This document shows positions 46,055 to 56,557 of a stretch of DNA of 64,000 nt, in pieces; the stretch's first letter is position 1, and every line of letters begins with the position of its first letter. This stretch comes from Rattus norvegicus (taxonomy: Eukaryota > Chordata > Mammalia > Rodentia > Muridae), in NCBI RefSeq assembly GCF_036323735.1, contig NC_086020.1, positions 124,796,710 through 124,860,709 on the forward strand, in the 5' to 3' direction. The translations under genes and the position numbers were made by a program. The notes beneath the pieces are model-generated. The model saw nothing but the letters and a program-made list of their open reading frames with translations. It ran no database searches and was not told where the DNA came from.

Positions 46055-48881
46055 CTGTACATCCTTTTCAATCCCTCTATTAAAACATGCTCCTTCTTTC
46101 CAAAATAAATCAGTATACATGGTTTTATTTATTTTTCTTTTCTTTATATAAACAGCCACTCTTCTGATTTGTATTAACGGGAAAGAAAGGCTCTACACAA
46201 CAAAAACGGCATTACCTCACAAGCAAGAATGTAGCACTACATTAGTACTTCAAAACGGGATGAAGCATGTTTAGGCTAAATTTGGCCATCAGCAGTTTTA
46301 AGCTCCAAGCCTGATGCATCTGGCTCTTTATTGTCTTGGAGGAGCCATCAGCGGATGCTTAAAGTCTTTCTCCTGGCAGCAGAAGTCTCCAGTGAGGTTT
46401 TTATATGATTTGTTAAGAAATGCTTGGTTTCAGAAGTCATTCATTTCAACCCCTAGGGAAGTCTGTCTGCAAGAATAACTCTGCCCTCATGCTACCTGTT
46501 AGATGGCTCAGGGAAAACTTCATACAGAAGCAGAATGTAAATTTATAAAGACAGTTGGAAAAACCTGTTTTTACTTTGTGTATGATAAGAGTTCAAACTC
46601 GCAGTGTTTGGTTAGCTGATAATTGCTCCTGCTTTCTGTTTTGTCTCTAGTGGGTTTTTTCAAACCATTCTGAAAGTTGGAGGCAGGGAAGGAGAGGTGG
46701 GGGGTGTTTGGAAATAATACTTTCTTTCATTACAACCCTGAGCAGGGTGACCAGTCAAGCGGAGTGCTTTTCCTGAATGAAGAAGTTTTATGCATTTGAC
46801 AGACAGGAGAGGAGGATCTGCCTGTCCTCCAACCCCATATGGCTGAAATTCCTATATTAGGAAGGGTACCACAGAACTGGACCAACCACACAGGGGATTT
46901 AAGCTGCATCCGTCTTCCACATTCTATGCATTTTTACATCTTATATTAGAACCAGACTCATTTACATCAATGCCTTTTAATACCTTTTTGTTGAGAATGC
47001 CAACTCATTTCTGCTTTAATTCAGGCACCGACCTTCCTGCTCTAAGCTAATATTCTGCAAAATGCAAAGCCTTTCTGGCTCATTTCCTTTTAATTTCTTC
47101 ACCCTGCCCAGCTATTCTTGGACAAAATCTCCAGTCATTTTAGCTTCAACTAAGATCATATAAAGCTTTGGGCCCATTTTCCCCAAACTAGAATCCAAGT
47201 AACATCCATGGAATATTCTATGCAAATCCTTTGTACCCATGGTTTTCCAGGCAGTGTCCATCTGAGTCATCTGGTTAACATAATAAAATGAGTTTCTGGC
47301 ACCACCAACCTTTGATGGCTGCATGTATCCAAGATTTCACCTTTCACCATGACCTGCAACCTCTTGTGAAAAAAGGACCCCTCCTTCTTCAAGAACCATG
47401 AGCTACCCAAACCTTTCTGATAACTAGTCAGAGCTAGTAGTTGGTGGCATAAAAGACACCCTTTTGTGAGTTTTTCCCCTTTCCTCTAACCCAAGATGGT
47501 CACTCACTCTTTGTTTCCCCACTACTGTGACTTAAATATATCCTAGGATGCTTTATAAGCTCATTTATACCCACTATGTTAAGCCATTTCTACATGGTAG
47601 ACACTTTTTTAAAAATTTACTATACACCTACCAGAGAGTCTCAAGTTCCCCAGATGTTTAAAGCAAACAATTAGAAAATGCTATTGTTTTCTAGTACCTT
47701 TGAGGAAAGACTAGTGGCACACAGAGGTCACCCATGTGGCATTTTGGGTTTCTAACACAGACACTTTGAGAAGAGAGGCAGCACACATTCACTGGTGGCT
47801 TTTGTGATCTCTGTGCATCCTTTGGCAGTGAAGGCAAACTTCTTGGCTCCCCATTTACCCTGTACCCAAGGTCCTAGTATTTTAGTATGGCTATTGCTTT
47901 AAACTAATTTATACAAGAGTCACATGGATAACATGCTTCATAGACCTGAGCCAAGTGACATGATATAAGCCATTGTTTTGAGGGGAAAGGTGAAATTCAG
48001 AAGCAGTTGCTGATGTGGGCCATTATGGCCTCCTACAACCATAGTAAGTATAGAATAAAATGTGAAATTCCTCTGTAAATCAGGCTCTGAAGAATTTAGA
48101 TGACCAAAGAATTGAGATGACTCAATATTGCCTGAGTGTTTTAGAAAATAAACACTGCATTATTAATGCAGAAGCATATCTTTAAAAAGTTTTCATTAGC
48201 ATATACTAATTAACCAGAATGATAGGATTTACAGCATCTCATACATGCATAAAATACATAGTCTGTAAAGTATCTGTTCTAACTGTTGGAGAAAAGAAGA
48301 TTTAGCAAGCATCCATTCTGTTGCAAACAAACAACAAAGCAAGCATCATCTACAGTTCAGCCAGTTCAGCTTTGATTTCTTTTTTAAAGAATTGACTCAG
48401 GAGACCTCTGATCATTAGCAAGTTCCAATGTTTACACTGGCAAGCCTGGGAAACCTAATGCTATATTCTATAGAGTCCTCTGGTTTGAAACTGAAATATC
48501 TGCTGGTCCAAGTGCCTGCATGGTTGCATAGGGCTTTCCTCTGAAAGAAAAATCAGGGATTGTAAACTATTGACTGAATAAGTAAAAGAATGTAGCCCAA
48601 AGTCAGATCATGAAAAGATATTCCACTTGTCCACATTTTATCCTCAGGTCCACTGCTACAGGTGCTGCTAGAGTCCTCAACTGTGTCCACACATCCTGTG
48701 CACAGTAGAGACCTCAGACCTTTCCTTGGTCGGCATTTTCTCCACTGATACTATAAATCCAATCACCATAAACTGTCCACAGGACTTCGTAGAAGCTTAG
48801 CAAGAGTAAGATTAGAGGATTGCAATGTACAACACAGAGTGGTCTTCAACTTTCTCATCATTGTCATTCTGGGCTTTGTGG
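46055..48881. other. Unique, repeat-poor DNA
   Basis: The longest interval (2.8 kb) with no recognised repeats. No exon or RNA gene could be defined. A candidate for comparative conservation analysis. Confidence 0.45.
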
Positions 48882-48992
48882 CATGTTCCTTTAAGTTGGC
48901 ACTATCCATCCTGAGGCAAGAAGAGTGGGAATGTGAGGCTAGCTTGGGCTATGTAGTAAGACTGTCTCCAATAAATCAAAACCTTAAGACAT
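48882..48992 (+). mobile_element. B1-like SINE fragment
   Basis: 'tgtggcatgttcctttaagt', 'atcctgaggcaagaagagtg', 'tgtgaggctagcttgggcta' and 'tgtagtaagactgtctcc' keep the sense B1 block order. Confidence 0.7.
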
Positions 48993-49228
48993 TATTCTCT
49001 CTTAAAGGCCAAAGTTCGGAGCTCAAGTCTGATTAAAGTTCCTAGAATTATTAAACTGTTTCTCAGATCATTATTTTTTGTCTAAATTCTAGAAATAATA
49101 AATTATTTGGAAGAGAAGGCTAAAGTCATTTCACTAACAATGCAAAGAGAGAAAAACACACAAAATAAATTCAATTATTTCATGAAAGGTGTCTTTATAT
49201 GATAAAAATATACACCCATATATACACG

Positions 49229-49281
49229 GTATATATATATATATGTATATATATATGTATATATATATATACATATATATT
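49229..49281. repeat. (TA)n microsatellite
   Basis: About 53 bp of alternating T and A with two TG and one CA steps. Self-complementary and able to extrude as a cruciform. Confidence 0.95.
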
Positions 49282-49804
49282 AAAAACAGATCCTTTCATT
49301 GCCACAAATAGAGGGGACAAAAGGTTGATGCCCAAGTTGTGAGATCAACAGAAACACATGTGAGACACCATCCTTAAGATTCTTCTCCTTTGGAGCTCAT
49401 CAGTTGGAAGCTACTTAAAGGCTATAACCCAAGCCAGTAAACAATTTAAAGGTGCCATGCAATCAAACGCTGCATATGATTTGATACAAAATTAGCACCA
49501 TAAGGTAGAGAAGACAAAGCAGGGGTGAAGCAGGTGGTAAGTTCCAATGCCTGCGTCCTCGTGTGTCCAGGAAGACTCATCAGACACTCACTGTGAATCC
49601 CAAGCTAGAAGCTCTGTTGTGCTTCCATAATTCAGACTCATGAGGGGAGTCTTTAAGCATGTGGCATGCCTTTGTTTGCATTGTTTGTTTTCTCAGCACG
49701 ATTCATACAGTATGTGCCCCTGGTACCAGGAGCCATGTTGCTGGGTCCTTCTGGGTCACATGCTCTTGAACTGCCCCATCTATCACAACAGCGCATTGCT
49801 CTGC
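49282..49804. other. Unique DNA
   Basis: Nothing recognised. Confidence 0.45.
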
Positions 49805-49877
49805 AGCTCCCTGTTTAATGAGCATTTACTAAGAACCTACAAAGTGCTGGGTGATGATTGACATTGATGACGTCATC
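49805..49877 (+). mobile_element. MIR-like fragment with a CRE palindrome
   Basis: 'gtttaatgagcatttactaa' 'gaacctacaaagtgctgggt' resembles the MIR 5' half (TTGAGCACCTACTATGTGCCAGGC). It is followed by GATGACGTCATC (49866-49877), a perfect 12-bp palindrome holding the consensus CRE/ATF site TGACGTCA. Confidence 0.45.
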
Positions 49878-50059
49878 AAGGACACTCTCCTCTCTCAGCC
49901 AGGAGTAGAAAGTTTACATGGCCAACTACAAAGTCAAGAGATGACACTTAGCAGGGAGTACAACAAGAGCCATGTGGGGAGAAGTGAGAACAGGGAATGT
50001 ATTCCAGAAAAAGAAAGGTGCTGAAATAAGGCTTGTTCCAAGGAGGAACAAACAGTGGG

Positions 50060-50150
50060 AAAAACACTCCCAGGTAGAACCCTTGGAGGGGAGACTGGGA
50101 AGAGGGATAACATTTGGAATATAAATAAATAAAACAGTTTTTAAAAACAG
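50060..50150 (+). mobile_element. L1 3' terminal fragment
   Basis: 'cccttggaggggagactggg', 'aagagggataacatttggaa' and 'tataaataaataaaacagtt' match the last about 80 bp of an Lx-type L1 (GGGGATAACATTTGAAATGTAAATAAATAAAATA). Confidence 0.8.
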
Positions 50151-52194
50151 TGTGAAAAACAATGCCACATTTCAGAGCCCCAGGACCAGCGAAGCAAAGA
50201 GCAGCTCTGCTGGAGCCTCCCCAGTCACTGCTCACCAGGGTTTTACCTCAAGGAAGCATCCAGACATGGGATGTAGAAACCATACCCTTCAGAAAAAAAG
50301 CTGCAGACCCATTCCAGGTCATACCCAGAGGATCAGTCGCAAACAGTCTGGGTGATGTAGTATTACCCATCCAGGCAAGATGAGAGGAATGGAGGGCAGA
50401 AGGCCTGCTGCTTCACTAGATCTCAAATTCTTTGTATTAAAGTATATACCATACATTTGCATTACATTTATATAATGCATCATCTTTCTATATAATTTAA
50501 TATATAATTACATAGTAAAATAGTAATATTTAGATATGTCAGATTAAAGTCATGGTAACATTAATCCCACATACTTCTCCTTTTCTTTTCAATTCAGCTG
50601 CTAATAGTATGTGGCACATATTAACCATCAGTTAGACAACTCTGCACAGGCCCAGTGGGAGTGTTTGAAGTGCTCAGTCAGTGGTAAAGAGTTACAGAGT
50701 GAATGCATATCTCTAATGTGGGGAAAATGATGGCCTGGGGTTGCATCTTAGACTTTGGTTAAAAACCAAAGGCCCAGCAACACTGGATGGGGGAATCTCT
50801 GCCTGGTAGCACAGCACTTGATTTTCACTGAGTGAAGCTAGGGTTCTAGCAAGCTGTCCAGCTCCTCAAACCCGTCAGGCAGCAGAGACTCCGGCCTTAC
50901 CAGGTGATGGGTGCACAGTGCTACAACTGAAATTGAGGATGCATTCCCTTTCTCAGGTGACCTTTGAAATAAGCCACGTCAAGAAACCACATAATAATTT
51001 CCTCACAGAATAAAATGCTTAACCGAAGCACCACAAAAGTTTCGCAAAATTGCAAAATTTAAATGAGCAAGCAGATGTCATCAGAAGATGAATGGAGTCT
51101 CTTAGAAAGCTAAAGAAGAATTAAACTAGGCTTTGCAGCCTGCATGGGAAATTTTTCTTCAAAGTAAAAGTACAAAATTGTCAAATCAGCTATATTTCAA
51201 ATATACATTATAATATACAAATGTACAGGAATTTAAAACAAAAACTCTTTCAGGGAAAAAAATCAGCAATAGTAAAACTGACTAAAATCTGTCACCTAAC
51301 ACACCCTGACTCATCTTTCAACTGGAGAAAAGTAATCAAGAAAAATGAAGAGAAGTTGGATTTCAATGGAGATGAACCACAAAAGGAAAAGTCAGGGATG
51401 AACAAAACAAACATTGAGTGTGATCAGATCTAAACACAAATTCTGTCAGCGCCCAGCCCAGCCACAGGAGGCTCAGCACCAGGACATGATCCTAGACTGC
51501 TGTGTCTGAACAGGACACATTGTGCTTGGGGTTGGGGGTCCTGAGTGTTTCGAGACCAGTAGCTCAAACCAGAAAACACTGAATTTACTCTCATTTCAAT
51601 CCCTGAACTGAATTCTCAGGTAATTTAATAAGTGGGGCAAGAGTAAAAAGAGTAAATTTTAAAAAGAAGAATAATTCAGAATCCTTGGGTTACACAAATT
51701 GTTCTTTATATTGTATAGGTTGCAATAGCTGGTGTTTGATATGATCTAAGGTATTTTGGTAAACCCAATGGAAACAGGGAAGAAAACGCAGTCAGCAAAG
51801 TGAATGCTTCATTAACAGAGCACCCGTGCCCATCTCAGCCATTGCTTAAGCACAGATGGTGAACGCAAAGCCTCACGTTGGTGACCTGGGACCATGGTCA
51901 TCTCTGATGCCAAGGTTGGTCAGAGCATCTAACTACGTATGGGTACAGGATTCTAAGCACAGCAGAAGAATGTGAGGTTTCTGCTAACATTTCTAAGTAA
52001 AATCAATAAATAAAAGTTTAAAATATATAATAAATAATTTAAGCCCTGAAACAAGTACGTCTTGTTTAAAACAAGGGATTTAAATCAAATTATAAGCTTC
52101 TTTTCAATAACAAACAATTAACGTATTAATCAACCTCATTTGGGGTCCAAAGTATAAATCCTGGCAAAACTAAGAGACCGTTTTAACATGTTGG

Positions 52195-52196
<2 letters not shown>
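50151..52196. other. Unique DNA
   Basis: No gene was recognised. Weak ID/tRNA-SINE-like words (CTCAGTCAGTGGTAAAG at about 50675) are too short to call. An 8-bp perfect inverted repeat (CTTTGGTT/AACCAAAG) sits at 50753-50771. Confidence 0.45.
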
Positions 52197-52239
<43 letters not shown>

Positions 52240-52345
52240 TTATTGTTAACACAGGATTTCAGTTCAGGGCACGCGGAGTCTCCATCTCATCATCCTGCCT
52301 CCATCTCCCTTGTGTTAGCACTGAAGGTGTATGCTGCCACCTTTG
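52197..52345 (-). mobile_element. B1/B4-like SINE with 41-bp poly-T (poly-A tail)
   Basis: An uninterrupted run of 41 T (52197-52237) is the complement of a poly-A tail. The body follows as the complement of a 7SL-type SINE: 'aacacaggatttcagttcag', 'ccatctcatcatcctgcctc', 'tgtgttagcactgaaggtgt' and 'atgctgccacctt'. The body is diverged, yet the tail is unusually long and pure. Confidence 0.65.
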
Positions 52346-52989
52346 ATAAAAATTCCTTTTATAAAACTTATACACTGAGATCAAGGAACTATGAAACATA
52401 TTGTTGGCATTTGAATATATATGTAATTATTTTATAATAGAGATGATAAAGGATTTATGGTTTTTAATAAATAGCAAAAATCATTTTTAAACTTAGAATT
52501 TTATGTTCCAAATTATCTCTTAAAAATGTGAAGTCTCTTAAGTTTCCATTATAGGTAACTCTTCTAAAATTGAACTTGAGTGTAATTTGAAATAATTTAT
52601 AACATTTTACTGGAAACACCATCATTTATTACTTTCCATATAAATAGGCCATAAAATCTTCTCACTTAATGTTACCTTTCTGGTTTAAAATATGTACTCA
52701 TTTTTAAATTTTACCAGTGTCCAAAGAAAAAATCTTTCTGTAATAATTTTATTGGCCTTTTCCATAATTTTGAAACACTCAGCAGTTCTTCTTTCCAAGA
52801 ATAACACCTTACTCCATAGTTATGGCCTAGATATCCTATATCACTGCCAACATGCCTGCCTTATCAGGTGAGTAGTGCTGGGGAGACAGCAACCTCTGAG
52901 CCCAGAAGGGTCTGTCAATGATAGATGGGAACTGAAGGCCACAGGAACTGCTTCCTCTCCTCCAGCAGTAACTCTGAGAATATTCTACC
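52346..52989. other. Unique AT-rich DNA
   Basis: Nothing recognised. Confidence 0.45.
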
Positions 52990-53207
52990 CCTCTTCCAAT
53001 GGTCTTCAAAATCATTCTTTCCTCTTCCAATGGTCTTCAAAACCATTCTTTCCTCTTCCAATGGTCTTCAAAAATCATTCTTTCCTCTTCCAATGGTCTT
53101 CAAAGTCAGTCTTTCCTCTTCTAATAGTCTTCAAAGTCAGTCTTTTCTCTTCCAAAGGTCTTCAAAATCAGTCTGTCCTCTTCCAATGGTTTTTAAAGTC
53201 AGTCTGT
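52990..53207. repeat. 31-bp minisatellite, seven copies
   Basis: The unit CCTCTTCCAATGGTCTTCAA + AATCATTCTTT starts at 52990, 53021, 53052, 53084, 53115, 53146 and 53177. Spacing is 31 bp except one 32-bp unit with an extra A. The left copies end AATCATTCTTT or ACCATTCTTT and the right ones AGTCAGTCTTT or CAGTCTGT, showing two sequence classes in order. Because 31 is not a multiple of 3, each unit shifts frame, giving two overlapping open frames (149 and 113 codons) with the same peptide words. These are not coding. Confidence 0.95.
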
Positions 53208-53559
53208 CAAGCCCATTGGGTAGGAACTCATCATGTTCTGTTGCAAAAACATTGCCTTCTGTTTAATCTGGGCCTGACTCTCAGATACAATGCTTTCATT
53301 GATACAGCTAGAAGAAGTTGCTGAAGGAGAAGTTAAAGTTGAGATAAAAACTTGGAATTATTTTTCCCTCTGCAAGTGTAGAGAACCAAACGTACTGGAA
53401 AAAAGAAGGTTGAACATGTGAAACACAAGAAGTATATGTCTCATAATATATGAGGTGAACTGGAACCTTCTAGGGAGATGATTTTATCTGTACGTGTGGT
53501 AAGACAGAAGGAAAAACAGTGTCATCCCATTGTCTTCTTCCTCTTCATTGTTTTCCTCT
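53208..53559. other. Unique DNA
   Basis: Nothing recognised. Confidence 0.45.
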
Positions 53560-53612
53560 TCTTCCTTTTGTTCCTTCTTCCTTCTCCTCCTCCTCCTCCT
53601 CCTTCTTCTGCC
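53560..53612. repeat. (TTC/TCC)n pyrimidine tract
   Basis: TCTTCC and CTCCTCCTCC words, flanking the head of an antisense L1 fragment. Confidence 0.85.
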
Positions 53613-54055
53613 TTATTTAATTTCATTCTGTTTTAATTACCTCACATGTAATGGAGTTTAAGAGGGTTCTTCATTTATCCTAGTTCCTGTTAACCAACTC
53701 ATATCCCCCCTTTCCCTACCTCTCTGCCCCAGCCCTGCTTAGACCTTTAACTCCCTGTATTCTCCACACTTGTTCTCCCATATCACATGTATTTCATCTC
53801 CTAGCTATGCTTTTTACTTGGATTGCCATATCTCCAAGTAACTTCTTCACACACAGTTTATTTAGGTTAACCATTCTTCTGGTTCCTGCTTTCCCTGTTA
53901 TAGTCACTCCACTGTGAGCTTGACTTCCTTCTCCACTTTCACCTCAGCTATATTCTAATATTCCTCTCCCCATCAAAAGCCCATTTCTAGTTTTCTAATT
54001 GTTGCATGTACTCCAGATTTGAAACTAGGAGCCACATATGAAAAAGAACATAAAA
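53613..54055 (-). mobile_element. Old L1 3' region, antisense
   Basis: 'tttaattacctcacatgtaa', 'ctagttcctgttaaccaact', 'cctcagctatattctaatat', 'tcctctccccatcaaaagcc', 'attgttgcatgtactccaga', 'tttgaaactaggagccacat' and 'atgaaaaagaacataaaa' match the complement of the post-ORF2 region of an older murine L1. Confidence 0.75.
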
Positions 54056-54216
54056 ATTACTCTTTAATTTTAATTAGAGTTTTTGATGAATGAGTCAATA
54101 AAATAAAAAATATATAATTGTGGTTTAGCAAAGAAAGTATATTGTATGCACAAATTACATTAATTTACAAATTAATTACAAGCTACAAATTAATTTAATT
54201 TCCAATATTTCATATT

Positions 54217-54238
54217 TCAAGCTAATGTGTTAGCTTGA
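54217..54238. repeat. Perfect 9-bp inverted repeat (TGTG loop)
   Basis: TCAAGCTAA (54217-54225) and TTAGCTTGA (54230-54238) around TGTG. It lies in AT-rich unique sequence with several AATTAAT words. Confidence 0.9.
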
Positions 54239-54372
54239 TACATGTAACTATTGTATGCTTATTAACAAAAGCATAAAGCGTAGTTTTGAGAAATGTTACT
54301 CCTATGTATTTCAGCCTGTGAATATATTGAAGGGAACCATATAGTACTGTGTACATTAAAAATTAGTTCCTC

Positions 54373-54580
54373 TGGGGGTTGGAGAGACAAATCAGAGGTT
54401 ATGAGCATTGGCTACTTTTCTTGGGTTGTATTCCCAGCACCCACCTGGTGGTTCACCACAATCTTCATCTCTAGTTCCAGGGGATCTGATGACCCTTTCT
54501 GGCTTTCCCAGGCACCAGGCACACATGTGGTACACAAATATACATACAGGTAGAACACATAAAATTCAATTATTTATTAA
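54373..54580 (+). mobile_element. B3-class SINE
   Basis: 'gggggttggagagacaaatc', 'agaggttatgagcattggct', 'tgtattcccagcacccacct', 'ggtggttcaccacaatcttc', 'aggggatctgatgacccttt' 'ctggc' and 'caggtagaacacataaaatt' give the complete B3 order in sense orientation with an A/T-rich tail. Confidence 0.9.
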
Positions 54581-55894
54581 ATGTTTCTTCTTGATCCAGC
54601 ATTTTAATAAATTTTGAGAGTTGAATTCACCAATGTAATCAATTAACTTACATACATGTTCTTCATATATTATAAATCTACCACTGTCTTTGCTATTAGG
54701 ATCAATTTAAATAACATTCAGATTCATGAAGAAAAAGTAATTTTTGTTTGTTCATCATGTATATTTAACTTAGGGTATATGAGGATTTCATTCTCTTCAT
54801 TAGAGATTTTGTTGTCTGACCGCTCGTAGCATTGCCTGAGTTACTCCAATGAAAACTTTATTCTGCTAATTGTTTAACAATGTGCTTCCTGCTTCTATAT
54901 GTCTATGAAAATCAGTTATAAGATTAAAATAACTAGCTATACAACTAATAATAAATATGCATTTGAAATTTAACATTAAATATGAAATATGCCAAAATTC
55001 ATGTAGAAGTCACTTCTTTATTTGAATTTAATTTTATGTGGCTTTTTGTTTTAGTATTCAAAATAATTCAAGTTTTAAGTTTTTGATGTTGCTAATAACT
55101 AGTAGATAATTGAGTTATACATTAGTATGATATTAAATATTACTTTTAAGGGACTTTAAATCATTTTTCATGATTATAAAATTTATAAAACTAATAAATA
55201 TATCTTTACATTATCTTGCTGTAAACCATGTTAATATCATATGCTTCTACTGTTTTTTACAAAAAGTGTGACTTACTATCAATGTAAAATTTTAAAACAT
55301 TAAGATATTTAATAATTTTCTATTTATCTTAATTTATACATTAACCTTCTGAGTCTTTTTCTTTTATTCACATTTTGCACTTTTAGTTGACTTGAAAATT
55401 TAGACAAAATAGACTTCAAATGAAAACTAGTTAGACAAAAATGAGATCATTTCAATTGGCTTAAGAGAAGAATCTATCAGGAGACCATCACAGTTCTAAA
55501 GGAAGACAGACCAAAGTCAGCCCCCAATATTTCATAAGAAATAAATTAAACATCAAAATAATTTTATTCGAATACCTTCAAAGATAAATTTCCAGAAATA
55601 TAGCTGGTGAAGTGAAGTGAAGCCCATACAATGAAAAGACAAGATTTAAAAACAAAACAAAACAAACTCTTAATTTTTCCTGCCAAAGAATAGCTAGGAA
55701 CACAATGTCCAAAACAGATTAATTTGCATGTCTAGACACTAAACTAACACATGTATGCTTTAAAATATATCTTATGCCTTTGGATGTTGTGCGTTATTTT
55801 TGAGTATTTTAATGTAATTAAGAATGTTTATAAACCTGTCGAGTGGAAAAAAGACAGACAGAATGAAAGGAAGGAAGAAAAAATAAAAGAAAGA
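54581..55894. other. Unique, very AT-rich DNA
   Basis: Strongly AT-rich, with no gene or family recognised. Confidence 0.45.
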
Positions 55895-56320
55895 TGAATG
55901 AATTGATAAAGACACCAAAAGAAAGATCTATGCTCATAGATTGACAGAATTAATATTATAAAAATAGTCATATTACCACAAATGATCTAGAGAGTCAACA
56001 CAATCCCCATTAAAACTCCAATGACATTCTTCATTCATAGAATTCACATAGACAAGACCCAGAATAGTCAAAATAACCCTGAACAAAACGACCAGAGGGA
56101 CAGGCATGTTAATCATTAGTCATGGTTAGAACAGCACAGTAGTGGCACAAAATTAAACAGATAAAAACAGACATTTGAGAAAAGATAGCCTTGTCAACAT
56201 GTGGTACTGTGAAAACCCTATATCTACATGTGGAAATCTGATGGTGGATTTTGTCTCTTACCTTGTTCAAACAGCCGTACAAACTACATCAAGACCTCAA
56301 AAACTTGAAACTTAGGAGCA
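55895..56320 (+). mobile_element. Old L1 ORF2 fragment
   Basis: Conceptual translation retains the ORF2 stretch around 'catagattgacagaattaat' (WIGRIN-like) with IVILP-like and NTIPIKTPMTFF-like words, then sequence like the downstream ORF2 region ('ggcacaaaattaaacagata'). Several stops and gaps are present. It belongs to the post-RT part of ORF2 and is far more decayed than the copy at 18756-22545. Confidence 0.75.
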
Positions 56321-56471
56321 AGTGAGCAGCACAGATTACTTTCCCTGCAAGAGGAAAGGGGAGAACTGACGAACTGACTCCATAAAGTCCTCTGACTGCT
56401 CTACATACATTGTAGAATATGTACTTAATGTACATGCATACACAAGTGCATGTTTACGCATACACACACAT
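56321..56471 (+). mobile_element. Partial B4/tRNA-type SINE
   Basis: 'gagcagcacagattactttc', 'cctgcaagaggaaaggggag', 'gactccataaagtcctctga' and CATGCATACACA-rich sequence resemble the right half of a B4-type SINE whose tail expands into the (GA)n tract. Confidence 0.5.
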
Positions 56472-56504
56472 GAGTGAGAGAGAGATCGAGGGAGGGAGGG
56501 AGGA

Positions 56505-56554
<50 letters not shown>
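56472..56554. repeat. (GA)n / (GGGA)n microsatellite
   Basis: GAGAGAG, then GGGAGGGAGGGAGG, then about 24 uninterrupted GA units. Confidence 0.96.

Positions 56555-56557
<3 letters not shown>

Noticed and set aside
45838..46159. Minus-strand Arg/Glu-rich frames
   Set aside because: Translation of (CT)n and a pyrimidine-rich minisatellite. No independent coding signal.
52990..53207. CRISPR array
   Set aside because: Units are contiguous with no spacers, and the sequence is a mammalian nuclear genome.
52875..53324. 149- and 113-codon repeat-protein frames
   Set aside because: Both are produced by the 31-bp minisatellite read in rotating phase. The peptide repeats follow from the DNA repeat.
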